In this document: positions 15,102-24,348 of the stretch, piece after piece
How positions within the stretch are numbered: the stretch's first letter is position 1
Layout of the letters: the number at the start of each line of letters is the position of its first letter
NCBI GenBank assembly: GCA_021823525.1
Contig: JAKANY010000006.1
Span: forward strand, 1-64,000
Source: Actinomycetes bacterium
GTDB taxonomy: Bacteria; Actinomycetota; Acidimicrobiia; Acidimicrobiales; RAAP-2
Reading direction: 5' to 3'
DNA length: 64,000 bases
Translations under genes and position numbers: made by a program
Notes under the pieces: model-generated
The model's input: the letters and a program-made list of their open reading frames with translations, nothing else
What the model was told of the DNA's origin: nothing
The model's database searches: none

Positions 15102-16499
15102 CTAGAACGCGAAGGCCTCGAGGTGGATGCGCTCGGGGGCGACCCCGCAGCGCCGGGCCGCCTCCACGATCGCGGTCGTGAAGCCCGTCGGCCCGCACAC
15201 GTAGAGGTCGCGCTCGGCGACGTCGGGGACCAGGCGGCGCAGGGCGCGCGCGTCCAGGCGCACCTTGGTGCGCGGGCCCACCAGCTCGTGGTACTGGCCG
15301 CCGCGCTCGGTGACCAGGGCGGCCAGCTCGTCGGCGTGGACCAGCTCCTCGGGGCGCGAGGCCCGCACGATGACGGTGGCCGCGACGTCGCGGGGCAGGT
15401 CCTCGAGCAGGGCGCGCACCGGGGTGACCCCGACGCCCGCGCCCACCAGCAGCGCGCGGCGGGTCACCAGGTGGTGGTGGGTGAAGGCGCCGTAGGGGCC
15501 CTCGGCCAGCACCGGGGTGCCCGGGCGCAGGTGGGCCAGGGCGTGGGACTGGTCGCCGAGGTCCTTGACGGTCAGGCGCAGGTAGGGGGGCTGGGGGAGG
15601 GCCGACAGCGAGTAGGGGTGCGAGTGCCACCACAGCCCCCGCGCCAGGAACCGCCACTGGAAGAACTGGCCGCCGGCCACGCTCAGATCCTCGAGACCGC
15701 GACCCCGCAGGATGAGGCTGTGGACCCCCGGGGCGACCTCGCGCACCTCGACGAGGCGCAGCCGGTGGCGGGCGTTGCGCACCGCGGGCAGGACGACGCG
15801 CCCGGCGAGCACCGTCAGCGCGGCGAGAGCCCACGCCCCGATCCACGCCTGGCGGGCCAGCGCGTGGGTCAGGAAGGGGATGCCCACGCGGATCTGGTGC
15901 ATGAAGGCCAGGGCCAGGGCGAGGTAGGTGTAGACGTGCACCGTCCACCACGACTCGTAGCGCATGCGGTCGCGCGCCAGGTGGTGCGAGCTCACGGCCG
16001 CCGTCACCAGCAGGGAGAAGCCGACCATCGCGGCCAGGACGTCGGGGTAGTGCAGGACGAAGAGCACCAGCTGGTGCAGCGGGTTCGTGTGGTCGAGCGC
16101 CGCGTAGCCGAGCACGACCGAGACGACGTGCAGGGCGATCAGCGAGACCGACCAGGGTCCGAGCGTGCGGTGCCAGCGCACCAGGCGGTCCTGGCCGACG
16201 GCCCGCTCCAGGGCCGGCACGCGCGCCATGAGGACGACCATGATCAGCAGCAGGTAGCTGCCCGTCAGGCCGCACAGGCGCGCCACGGCGAGGAACCAGC
16301 CGCCCGGCGCCGAGAGGCTGGCCACCGAGTTGGTCACCAGGGCCAGCGCGAGGACCGCGACCAGGCCGGCCAGCGCCGCGCCCATCAGGGTGTGCGCCAC
16401 CAGCCGCTGGGGCCGGCGGGCGCGCGGCGCCGCGTGGGGCGTCGGGCGCGTCCAGGTGGGCGCGGCCGGCTCGGGTCGTCTCGACGGGGCCACGGTCAC
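15102..16499 (-). CDS. Ferric-reductase-like transmembrane flavocytochrome with FAD/NAD(P) domain
   Basis: A 465-residue fusion of a six-helix ferric-reductase-like haem domain (about 35-240) and a ferredoxin-NADP reductase-type FAD/NAD module (about 240-465). Candidate haem ligands are His residues in WHRTLGPWSVSLIALHVV and in HVYTYLALALAFMHQ. The flavin motif is HPYSLSALP, the nucleotide motifs are GAGVGVTPVRALL and CGPTGFT, and the chain ends in an aromatic residue (EAFAF). It should move electrons from NAD(P)H across the membrane to the flavinylated protein encoded next. Start: GTG 16499, with TACCGT six bases before it and no Shine-Dalgarno sequence. Confidence 0.9.
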   Translation of the reverse strand: MTVAPSRRPEPAAPTWTRPTPHAAPRARRPQRLVAHTLMGAALAGLVAVLALALVTNSVASLSAPGGWFLAVARLCGLTGSYLLLIMVVLMARVPALERAVGQDRLVRWHRTLGPWSVSLIALHVVSVVLGYAALDHTNPLHQLVLFVLHYPDVLAAMVGFSLLVTAAVSSHHLARDRMRYESWWTVHVYTYLALALAFMHQIRVGIPFLTHALARQAWIGAWALAALTVLAGRVVLPAVRNARHRLRLVEVREVAPGVHSLILRGRGLEDLSVAGGQFFQWRFLARGLWWHSHPYSLSALPQPPYLRLTVKDLGDQSHALAHLRPGTPVLAEGPYGAFTHHHLVTRRALLVGAGVGVTPVRALLEDLPRDVAATVIVRASRPEELVHADELAALVTERGGQYHELVGPRTKVRLDARALRRLVPDVAERDLYVCGPTGFTTAIVEAARRCGVAPERIHLEAFAF

Positions 16500-16623
16500 G
16501 CCAGAACGGTAGCGACGCGATCTAAGAGATGGCCAAGAACTCCCGCAGGCTTTCACCATCGCTGAGGAGTTCTCAGGATCGCGCGGGCTGGCGCGCGCGC
16601 GCCGTTGGGGCCAGACTGCGGGC

Positions 16624-18285
16624 ATGACCTACGACAAGGCTCGCCAGGCCCTGCGCGACTGGCGCGAGGCGTATCCCTCCGACCCCTTCAGCGACGACCG
16701 GCTGCTGCGCGTGCTGCTGGCCCAGTACCTGCCGGCGGGGCGCCGCGCCGCCCTCGAGGAGGAGGCCGCGCGCTTCGCGCGGGCCGTGACCGGCGTGATC
16801 GCCCCGCGCGCGGCGCGCTACGACCGGCACCACGACCCCGAGCTCGCCGCCTACGACGGTCGGGGCGAGCGCGTCGACGTGGTCGAGTTCGACCCCGGCT
16901 ACCACGAGGCGGGCGCCGCCGTGTGGGCGAGTGGCATCGTGGCGCGCGCCGGCGAGCCGGGGGGCGCCTTCGAGCAGGCCACCTTGCTGCTGCTGCTCTC
17001 CCTCGAGGGCGAGGCGGGGCACGCCTGCCCGGCCACGTGCACGATCGGCCTGGCGCGGGCCCTGCGCCGGCGCGCCAGCGACCCGGTGCGCGAGCGCTTC
17101 CTGCCCGCGCTGCTCGAGGCGGACTACGCGCGCGCCGCGCGCGGCGCGCAGTTCCTCACCGAGGTGCAGGGGGGCTCGGACGTGGGGGCCAACGCCTGCG
17201 TGGCCGTCCCCGTGGGCGATCACTTCCGCCTGCGCGGGGAGAAGTGGTTCTGCTCGGTCGCCGACGCCGACCAGTTCTTCGTCACCGCGCGCGTCGAGGG
17301 CGGCGCCCCGGGCACCGCGGGCCTGGGCAGCTTCGTGGTCCCCCGCGAGCTCGACGGCCGCCCCAACGGCTTCCGGCTGCGACGCCTCAAGGACAAGCTC
17401 GGCACGCGCGCGCTGGCCTCGGGCGAGATCGACTTCGACGGGGCCGAGGCCTGGCCCGTCGGCGAGCTGGCCGACGGCATCCGCACGGCCGTGGGCATCG
17501 TGCTCAACACCTCGCGCTGGCTCACGGCCGTCGGCTCGGCGGGCCTGGCCCGCCGAGCGCGGCGCGAGGCCCTGGCCTACGCGGCCCACCGCGAGGCCTT
17601 CGGCCGGCGCATCGAGGAGTTCGGCTCCCTGCGGCGCACCCTGGCCGCCATCTGCGCCGAGGCCGACGGCTCCCTCGCGCTGGTGATGGCCCTCACGGAC
17701 CTCGAGGACCGCCTCGACGCGGGCGGCGCCGACGCGACGGCCGTCGCCGCCCACCGCTTCTGGGTCAACGTGGCCAAGTACGTGACCTCGCGCCAGGCGA
17801 CGGCCACCGTGCGCGACGCCATCGAGGTGCTCGGGGGCAACGGCACGATCGAGGAGTTCAGCGTCCTGCCGCGCCTGTATCGCGACGCCATCGTCTACGA
17901 GTCCTGGGAGGGCACCCACAACGTGCTGGCCGCCCAGGTCATGAGCGACCTGCGCCGCCTGGACCTGCTCGGGCCCGCCGCGGACCTGGTGCGCGACGCG
18001 GCCGCCGGCACGCCGGTCGCCGCCCAGGTCGCCGCCCAGATGGCGCCCGCTCTCGAGGGCCTCGCGCGCTGCCGCGAGGACGCCGACCACGCCGCCTGGC
18101 ACGGCCGCGACCACCTGGACCGCCTCGGGCGCTGCGCGCAGGCGGCCCTGCTGGCGCGCGCGGACCGGCCCGCGTCGGCGGCCTGGCTGCTCGCCTCGCT
18201 CACCGGCGAGGATCCCGGCCGCGACGAGGCGCTGGCCGCGCGCGTGGACGCGGTGCTGGCCGAGGCCGGTCGCCCGGGAAGTTAG
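16624..18285 (+). CDS. AidB-like acyl-CoA dehydrogenase
   Basis: A 553-residue acyl-CoA dehydrogenase of the large AidB type. It has FLTEVQGGSDVGANA (flavin-binding, AidB-like), GEKWFCSVADADQFFVTAR, and the C-terminal VLGGNGTIEEFSVLPRLYRD followed by YESWEGTHNVLAAQV; the Glu in YESWEG is at the usual catalytic region. AidB relatives are FAD proteins linked to alkylation stress or to odd acyl-CoA substrates. The gene stands alone between divergent and convergent neighbours. A CAGACT hexamer lies six bases before the ATG with no Shine-Dalgarno sequence, suggesting a leaderless mRNA. Confidence 0.88.
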   Translation: MTYDKARQALRDWREAYPSDPFSDDRLLRVLLAQYLPAGRRAALEEEAARFARAVTGVIAPRAARYDRHHDPELAAYDGRGERVDVVEFDPGYHEAGAAVWASGIVARAGEPGGAFEQATLLLLLSLEGEAGHACPATCTIGLARALRRRASDPVRERFLPALLEADYARAARGAQFLTEVQGGSDVGANACVAVPVGDHFRLRGEKWFCSVADADQFFVTARVEGGAPGTAGLGSFVVPRELDGRPNGFRLRRLKDKLGTRALASGEIDFDGAEAWPVGELADGIRTAVGIVLNTSRWLTAVGSAGLARRARREALAYAAHREAFGRRIEEFGSLRRTLAAICAEADGSLALVMALTDLEDRLDAGGADATAVAAHRFWVNVAKYVTSRQATATVRDAIEVLGGNGTIEEFSVLPRLYRDAIVYESWEGTHNVLAAQVMSDLRRLDLLGPAADLVRDAAAGTPVAAQVAAQMAPALEGLARCREDADHAAWHGRDHLDRLGRCAQAALLARADRPASAAWLLASLTGEDPGRDEALAARVDAVLAEAGRPGS

Positions 18286-20393
18286 AGCGCTGCGTCGTCG
18301 GCGATGCGGATCGCTGCGTTGAGGGCGTCGACGAGCTCGTCGAGGTGGCTGGCGAGCACCGCGCCCGCGGGGTCGCCCGCGAGACGCGCCACGAGGGCGT
18401 CGTGGCGCGCGCGCAGCGACGTCGGGGCCTCGGGCGCCTCGCCGGTGAAGCGCGCCGCCAGGTGCGCGAGGGCGCCGTCGAGATCGGCCGCCAGGGCGTC
18501 GAGCTCGGCGCTGGAGCCCACCCGCGCCCCCCGCTCGGCCTCGAGGCGCAGGACGTGGGTCGCGCGCAGGACCCGCAGGGTGACCGCGAGCAGAGCGCGC
18601 CCGCTCGCGGGAGCGAAGCGGCTCGAGGAGGGCTCCTCGACCGAGCGGCCCACGGCGGCCTCGGCCCGGCCCCAGGCGGCGCGGGCGGCGCGCGAGGCGC
18701 CCGCGAGCGAGCCCGCGTCGCGCGAGCGGCCCCCGACGAGGTCGAGGGTCGCGCCCAGGTAGGCGCGCAGGGACCCGAACAGTTCAGCCAGCGCCCGGCG
18801 CACGCCGGCCTCGGCCGACGAGGGCCACACGAGGTAGCTCGCGACCGCGATGGCCCCGCCGAGCGTGACGTCGACCAGGCGGTCGAGGGCCGTGCGCGAC
18901 GGGTCGGGCAGCGAGGTGGACAGCAGCACCAGGACCAGTCCCGTAATGCAGGCCACCCCGAGGGGGAAGCTCGCGGTCCAGGTGGTGAAGGCGGCCCAGG
19001 CGAGCAGGGTGACCAGGACGACGTCGAGGGCCAGGTCCGGGCGCAGCGCCCCGATCAGCAGGGCCGCCCCGGCCGCGCCCACCGCCGTGCCCGCGACACG
19101 GCCCGCCCCGCGGCGCCACAGCGACGCGTAGTCGGCGCGCAGCACCACGGCCACGGCGAAGGGCACCCAGTAGCCGCGGGCCAGGTGGAGCCCGAGCGCC
19201 AGCCCCGTGGCCAGGGGCACCGCGATGGCCAGGCGCAGGGCGTGGCGTCCCGCACTCGACGAGGGCGCCAGCGCCTGGCCCAGCAGCGCGAGCGCCGTGC
19301 GCGCGTCGCTGGGCTCGGCGCGCCGCCAGGCGGGCCTGACGCGCCAGGCGCGCCGCTCGCCGCTCACGGCCTCGCCGGCGGCCAAGCGCAGGGCCCGCAG
19401 CTGGCCCGCGAGGGCCCGCAGGCGCGTCGCGTACTGCGCGACGACGACGTCGTGCCCGGTCTCGGGGGTCTCGGCGAGCCGGGCGAGGGCCTCGGCGAGG
19501 GCCTCGGCCGCGGGCGAGGTCACGGGTGCGGTCCCCGCGCGCAGGGTCGCGGCCACCTCCTCCAGGACGTCGGCGACCGCGAGGCGGGCCTGCGCGAGCC
19601 ACGGCCCCGCGACGCTCGGGGTCCCGAGCCGCGCGCGCAGCCCGGCGATGGTGGTCAGCTCCAGGCGCACGCGCTTGAGCTGCTCGAGCAGCGCGCGCAG
19701 GTCGCGCACGTCACTGCGGCCGAAGAGGGCGGGCGAGCTCAGGGTCTCCTCGGCCTCGTCGAGGACCGCGAGCGTCGCGATGGCCGACGTGCTCGCCTCC
19801 TCGCGCGCCAGTGCCGCGACCACCTCGAAGGCGCGGACCAGGCGGCCGCGCTGGTAGCGCAGGGAGGGGGGCAGGCGCAGGACCATCAGGGCCAGGACCT
19901 CGTCGACGCCGCCCACGGCGACCGCCCCGCCCACGCGCACGGCGGCCTCCCACGAGCCCGCGAACTGGCCGAGCAGGAGGAAGGCGATGATCGACTGGGT
20001 CCCGATCGCCGCGGGCGTCTGGCCCAGGGCGACCAGCAGCCCGGCCGCGTAGCACAGCGGGACCAGCACGAGCACGTGGGCCCACGGGTTGGCGACGGTC
20101 AGCGTGCCCGCGAGGGCGCTCAGCGCGAGCGCGGTGGCGTCGGCCAGGGCGAGGGGCAGCGAGAGGCGCGGCGCGGCCGACAGGGACACGATGCCGATCA
20201 GCTCGGCGCCCACGGCGGCGGCGATCGCGAGTCCCGTGGAGGACAGCGCGAGGCCCAGAGCGAAGATCGCGGCCACCGGGATGGCCGTGATCAGCCCGGT
20301 GACGGGCGCGAGCTCGTGGCGCTCGACGTGGGTCACCTCGTGCGCGGCGGCCCGCAGCCGCGCGCGCCGCGGGGCGATCGGGGGAGGGGCCAC
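18282..20393 (-). CDS. FUSC-family membrane protein (fusaric-acid-resistance/YccS-like)
   Basis: A 703-residue membrane protein with two hydrophobic blocks (about 25-165 and 370-500), each followed by a long cytoplasmic Ala/Leu/Arg-rich helical region. This duplicated layout, and the second block GYWVPFAVAVVLRADYASLW with RVAGTAVGAAGAALL, match the FUSC/aromatic-acid exporter superfamily. Substrate unknown; relatives export aromatic acids or lipids. GTG start; the end overlaps the AidB-like gene by four bases convergently. The C-terminal half has few distinguishing motifs. Confidence 0.8.
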   Translation of the reverse strand: MAPPPIAPRRARLRAAAHEVTHVERHELAPVTGLITAIPVAAIFALGLALSSTGLAIAAAVGAELIGIVSLSAAPRLSLPLALADATALALSALAGTLTVANPWAHVLVLVPLCYAAGLLVALGQTPAAIGTQSIIAFLLLGQFAGSWEAAVRVGGAVAVGGVDEVLALMVLRLPPSLRYQRGRLVRAFEVVAALAREEASTSAIATLAVLDEAEETLSSPALFGRSDVRDLRALLEQLKRVRLELTTIAGLRARLGTPSVAGPWLAQARLAVADVLEEVAATLRAGTAPVTSPAAEALAEALARLAETPETGHDVVVAQYATRLRALAGQLRALRLAAGEAVSGERRAWRVRPAWRRAEPSDARTALALLGQALAPSSSAGRHALRLAIAVPLATGLALGLHLARGYWVPFAVAVVLRADYASLWRRGAGRVAGTAVGAAGAALLIGALRPDLALDVVLVTLLAWAAFTTWTASFPLGVACITGLVLVLLSTSLPDPSRTALDRLVDVTLGGAIAVASYLVWPSSAEAGVRRALAELFGSLRAYLGATLDLVGGRSRDAGSLAGASRAARAAWGRAEAAVGRSVEEPSSSRFAPASGRALLAVTLRVLRATHVLRLEAERGARVGSSAELDALAADLDGALAHLAARFTGEAPEAPTSLRARHDALVARLAGDPAGAVLASHLDELVDALNAAIRIADDAAL

Positions 20394-20478
20394 GCCTTGA
20401 CGCTACTTTCGCCGAGCGTGAAAAGTTTCCAGCGAGCGCGCTGGTGGCGCCCGCGGTGCGCTGTGCCAGGATGACCCG

Positions 20479-21384
20479 ATGGGGGGCCTGCGCCTGGGGA
20501 CGTTCACGCCGTCGGTGCTGCTCGAGGTGGCGCGTCGCGACGGCGCCCTGGCCCGCGCGGGGCTCGAGGTGACCGAGGTCGCCGTCGCGTCCTCGCCCGC
20601 CCAGTTCGCCTCCCTCGAGGCCGGTGAGTACGACGCCGTCTTCACCAGCCCGGACAACGTGCTGGCCTACCACTTCGTGAGCGGCAACCCGCTCGGGCGG
20701 CGTATCGAGCTCGAGGTCGTCGCCGCGCTCGACCGGGGCCTGGGCCTGGCGCTGGCCCTGGCGCCGGGCCTCGCCGAGGTCGCGGAGCTGCGCGGGGCGA
20801 CGCTCGGGGTCGACGTCGCGAGCTCGGGCTTCGCCTTCGTCGCCTACGCGCTGCTCGAGCGCGCCGGGCTCGCGCCGGGCGACTATGAGGTGGTGGCCCT
20901 GGGCTCGACGCCCGCGCGCGCCCAGGCCCTGCTCGCCGGGCGGTGTGCGGCGACGATCGTGAACGCGGGCAACGACCAGCGCGTCGCGGCGTCCGGGGCG
21001 CGCCTCGTGGCGACGGTCGCCGAGCTCGGCCCGTACCTCGGGGGCGTGCTGGCCGCGCGCGCGCCCGCCGGCGACGAGGCGCGGAGCCTGGCCGAGGTGC
21101 TGGCCGCGACCGCCGACGCGATCCTCACGGGCGCGCGCGAGCGCGACGTGGTCGAGGTCGCGCGCGAGCACCTGGGCCTCGCGCCGGCCGAGGCGCGGGC
21201 CCACTACCGCGTCCTGCTCGACCCGGCGCACGGCTACGTCGCGGGCGGGCGCGCCGACCCCGCCGCGTGGCGCACGCTGATCGCGCTGCGCCGGCGCTAC
21301 CGGCCCGCGCCCGAGCTGGACGGGCTGGAGGAGCGGGTCGGCGAGCTGGGGTGCCCCAGCACGCGAGACGAGGAGGGACCATGA
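20479..21384 (+). CDS. NMT1/THI5-like substrate-binding-fold protein without signal peptide
   Basis: A 301-residue protein of the NMT1/SsuA-like periplasmic-binding fold II family: LRLGTFTPSVLLEVARRDGAL, SPAQFASLEAGEYDAVFTSPDNVLAY and LRGATLGVDVASSGFAF are the standard blocks. Unlike transport proteins, it starts directly with the first beta strand and has no signal peptide or lipobox, and there is no permease or ATPase nearby. It overlaps the aldehyde dehydrogenase gene by four bases (ATGA). It could be a cytosolic enzyme or sensor derived from a binding protein, or a mis-started exported protein; no plausible upstream start exists in the short intergenic region. Confidence 0.75.
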   Translation: MGGLRLGTFTPSVLLEVARRDGALARAGLEVTEVAVASSPAQFASLEAGEYDAVFTSPDNVLAYHFVSGNPLGRRIELEVVAALDRGLGLALALAPGLAEVAELRGATLGVDVASSGFAFVAYALLERAGLAPGDYEVVALGSTPARAQALLAGRCAATIVNAGNDQRVAASGARLVATVAELGPYLGGVLAARAPAGDEARSLAEVLAATADAILTGARERDVVEVAREHLGLAPAEARAHYRVLLDPAHGYVAGGRADPAAWRTLIALRRRYRPAPELDGLEERVGELGCPSTRDEEGP

Positions 21385-22907
21385 CCGCGCCCAACGACCG
21401 GGTCGAGCCCGTGGTGAGCGACGCGCTGCTGGCGCGTCGCCCGGTGTGGGGGTCCTTCGTGCGCGGGGCGTTCGTCGAGCCGGGCGACGCGGCGACCTTC
21501 GCCGTGACCGAGGCCGCGACCGGCCAGGTGATGGCCGAGGTCGTGGCGGCCTCGGCGCGCGAGGTCGACGTCGCGGTGCGCGACGCGCGGCGCGCCTACG
21601 AGGAGGTGTGGCACCCGATGTCGCCGCGCGAGCGTGGGCGCCTGATGCGCGAGGTCGCCGCGCGGATCCGCGACCACGCCGACGAGCTCGCCGAGCTGGT
21701 GGCCCGCGAGATGGGCAAGCCGCGGCGCGACGCGCGGCGCGTCGACGTCGTCTCGAGCCACACGTCCTTCGACTACTACGGGGGCATCGCCGAGAGCGTG
21801 ACCGGCCAGATCCTCGACCAGGGGCCCGTCGAGGCGCGCGTCACCTACGAGCCCTACGGGGTGGTCGCGGCCATCCTGCCCTTCAACTGGCCCCCGATCC
21901 ACTTCTCCAAGAAGTCGGCGCCGGCCCTGGCCGTGGGCAACACCGTCGTGATCAAGCCGGGCGACCAGGCACCCCTCACCGTCCTGCGCCTCGTCGAAAT
22001 CGCGGGCGAGGTCCTCCCGCCCGGGGTCATCAACGCGGTGAGCGGCCTCGAGGCCGGGCGCCACCTGGTGGCGCACCCGCGCGTGGAGCGCGTGACCTTC
22101 ACCGGCTCGACCGCGACCGGGCGCCTGGTGCTGGCGGGTGCCGCGGCCAACCTGACCTACGCGACCCTCGAGCTCGGGGGCAAGAACGCGCTGATCGTGC
22201 GCGAGGACGCGGACCTCGACCAGGCGGTCGCCATTGCCATCGAGGGCATGTTCTACAACCAGGGCGAGGCCTGCACCTCGACCTCGCGGATCCTGGTGCA
22301 CGCTGCGCGCTATGACGCGTTCGCCGCGGCCTTCGTCGAGGCCGCGCGCCGCCTGGTCATCGGGGACCCGCTGGCGCCGGCGACCGACATTGGTCCGCTG
22401 GTCGACGCGCGCCAGCGCGACCGGGTGGCGAACTACGTGGCGCGCGCCCGCGAGGAGGGCGCCAAGGTGCTCTTCGAGGCTGTGCTGCCCGACGCCGTGC
22501 GCGCCAGCGGCGGCTACTACCTGGCCCCCGTCGTCTTCGGCGACGTCGCCCCCACCATGACGCTCTTTCGCGAGGAGGTCTTCGGACCCGTGGCGGCCCT
22601 GACGCGCTTCACCGACGACGACGAGGCGGTGGAGCTCGCCAACGACTCGGACTACGGGCTCACCGCGGCGATCTGCACCCGCGACGAGGTCGCCGCGGCG
22701 GCACTGGCCACGCGCCTCGAGGTCGGGATGGTCTTCGTCAACAACTACACCCGGCGCACCTTCATCGGCTCGCCCTTCGGCGGCGTCAAGGGCTCGGGCT
22801 ACGGCCGCGAGTACGCGCCCGAGACCCTGCACGAGTTCGTGCGCGCGAAGAACGTCCGCTTCCCCTCGGGCCGCGGCCCGATCCCCGGGTGGCCCCCGGC
22901 TCCCTGA
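21381..22907 (+). CDS. NAD(P)-dependent aldehyde dehydrogenase
   Basis: A 508-residue aldehyde dehydrogenase. The catalytic Cys298 lies in NQGEACTSTSRI, the general base Glu264 in LELGGKN, and the substrate/cofactor segment in ILPFNWPPIHFSKKSAPALA with GNTVVIKPGDQAP. EEVFGPVAAL and SPFGGVKGSGYGREY complete the family pattern. The ATG at 21381 has GAGGAGG six bases upstream; the frame open upstream is only a shadow of the preceding gene. Family members oxidise aldehydes such as succinate semialdehyde or benzaldehyde; substrate not assigned. Co-transcribed with the NMT1-like gene. Confidence 0.94.
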   Translation: MTAPNDRVEPVVSDALLARRPVWGSFVRGAFVEPGDAATFAVTEAATGQVMAEVVAASAREVDVAVRDARRAYEEVWHPMSPRERGRLMREVAARIRDHADELAELVAREMGKPRRDARRVDVVSSHTSFDYYGGIAESVTGQILDQGPVEARVTYEPYGVVAAILPFNWPPIHFSKKSAPALAVGNTVVIKPGDQAPLTVLRLVEIAGEVLPPGVINAVSGLEAGRHLVAHPRVERVTFTGSTATGRLVLAGAAANLTYATLELGGKNALIVREDADLDQAVAIAIEGMFYNQGEACTSTSRILVHAARYDAFAAAFVEAARRLVIGDPLAPATDIGPLVDARQRDRVANYVARAREEGAKVLFEAVLPDAVRASGGYYLAPVVFGDVAPTMTLFREEVFGPVAALTRFTDDDEAVELANDSDYGLTAAICTRDEVAAAALATRLEVGMVFVNNYTRRTFIGSPFGGVKGSGYGREYAPETLHEFVRAKNVRFPSGRGPIPGWPPAP

Positions 22908-22914
22908 GCGCCGC

Positions 22915-24348
22915 TCACTCGGCGGCGATCGCCAGGTCGACGGGCACCGCGGCCCGCGCGGGGCGCAGCAGCACCAGGGCCATCACGAACGCGCCGAAGG
23001 CCCCGAGGGCCCCCGCGCGCACGGCCATCTGGTAGCCGTGGACCGCAGCCGCCTCGAGGGCGGCGGGGCTCGGCCCGCGGGTCGCGAGCGTGTGGCGCGC
23101 GGCCGCCGCCGAGATCGTGACCAGCACCGCCAGGCCGAGCGAGCCGCCCACCTGCTGGCTGGTCGCGAGCAGCGACGAGGCCAGACCCTGCTCGCGGGGC
23201 ACGACGCCCGCGAGCGCGTTGACCGTGAGGGGCACGAAGGTCAGGCCCATGCCGAGCCCGGCGAGCAGCAGCGGGAAGAAGACGTGCACGTAGGAGTCGC
23301 CGGGGCGCAAGAAGGAGGCGCCGAAGATGCCGACGCTCGCGATGAGCGGCCCGGCGAGCAGGAAGGGGCGTACGCCCACGTGGCGGATCCAGCGCTGCAC
23401 CAGCAGGCTCGAGGTCGCCACCATGACCGGGATCGGCAGGTAGGCGACGCCGGCCACCAGCGAGCTGTAGTGGAGCTGCTCCTGGAGGAACTGGGTGAGG
23501 AAGAAGAGCATCGACAGCAGCGCGCCCCCCAGCAGGAGGATCACCGCGAAGCCGCCCGCGCGGTTGCGGTGGCGCAGGAAGCCGAGGGGCACGAGGGCCG
23601 AGCGCCCGCGCGCCTCGATCGCGACGAAGGCACCGAGCACGACGATCCCGATCGCGAAGGCGCCCAGCGTCGCCGGGGAGCTCCAGTTGGTGTCGGCGGC
23701 GTGGATCAGCCCGTAGACGAGGGAGGCCACGCCCACCGAGGCCGTGAGGGCCCCGGGGACGTCGAGGCGCCCGCCGTGGCCGTCGACCGAGGGCAGGACC
23801 AGGGGGGCGGCCAGCACCACCGCGACCCCGATGGGCACGTTGACGAACAGGACCCAGCGCCACGACGCGACGTCGACGAGCAGGCCTCCGAGCACCAGGC
23901 CCAGCGCCCCGCCCGCGCCGGTCATGGCCGCGTAGACGGCCATGGCGCGGTGGCGCTCGGGTCCCTCGTCGAAGGTCGTGGCCACGAGCGCCAGGGCCGT
24001 CGGGGAGGCCGCGGCCGCCCCGATGCCCTGGAGGGCGCGCGCGGCGATCAGCCAGCCCTGGCCGGTCGCCAGCCCCCCGAGCAGCGAGGCGGCGGCGAAC
24101 AGCCCGACGCCCGCGATGAACATGCGCCGGCGCCCGAAGATGTCGCCGGTGCGCCCCCCGAGCAGCAGCAGGCCGCCGAAGACCAGCACGTAGGCGTCGA
24201 TCACCCAGGTGAGGTTGGCGCTCGAGAAGTGCAGGTCGTGCTGGATCGCGGGCAGCGCCACGTTGACGATGGTCAGGTCCAGCATGACCATGAGCTGGGC
24301 GGCCGCGATCACGACCAGGGCCAGCCGGTGGTGGGGTCGGGGCGTCAC
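22915..24348 (-). CDS. MFS drug exporter, DHA2 (EmrB/QacA) type
   Basis: A 477-residue multidrug transporter with about 14 membrane spans. Motif D1-like MLDLTIVNVALPAIQ, motif A GGRTGDIFGRRRMF and the motif C-like GGALGLVLGGLLVD are typical of the 14-TMS DHA2 family. I chose the GTG at 24348, which overlaps the methyltransferase stop as GTGA; an ATG at 24375 in frame is an alternative. It is the last gene of a MarR-methyltransferase-MFS operon and probably exports a toxic compound that the MarR protein senses. Confidence 0.92.
   Translation of the reverse strand: MTPRPHHRLALVVIAAAQLMVMLDLTIVNVALPAIQHDLHFSSANLTWVIDAYVLVFGGLLLLGGRTGDIFGRRRMFIAGVGLFAAASLLGGLATGQGWLIAARALQGIGAAAASPTALALVATTFDEGPERHRAMAVYAAMTGAGGALGLVLGGLLVDVASWRWVLFVNVPIGVAVVLAAPLVLPSVDGHGGRLDVPGALTASVGVASLVYGLIHAADTNWSSPATLGAFAIGIVVLGAFVAIEARGRSALVPLGFLRHRNRAGGFAVILLLGGALLSMLFFLTQFLQEQLHYSSLVAGVAYLPIPVMVATSSLLVQRWIRHVGVRPFLLAGPLIASVGIFGASFLRPGDSYVHVFFPLLLAGLGMGLTFVPLTVNALAGVVPREQGLASSLLATSQQVGGSLGLAVLVTISAAAARHTLATRGPSPAALEAAAVHGYQMAVRAGALGAFGAFVMALVLLRPARAAVPVDLAIAAE

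Noticed and set aside
16605-20474. A 1289-codon open plus-strand frame
   Set aside because: It is composed of Arg, Gly, Ala, Pro and Glu runs and lies across the AidB-like gene in another frame and antisense to the FUSC gene. Long spurious frames are expected at this GC level.
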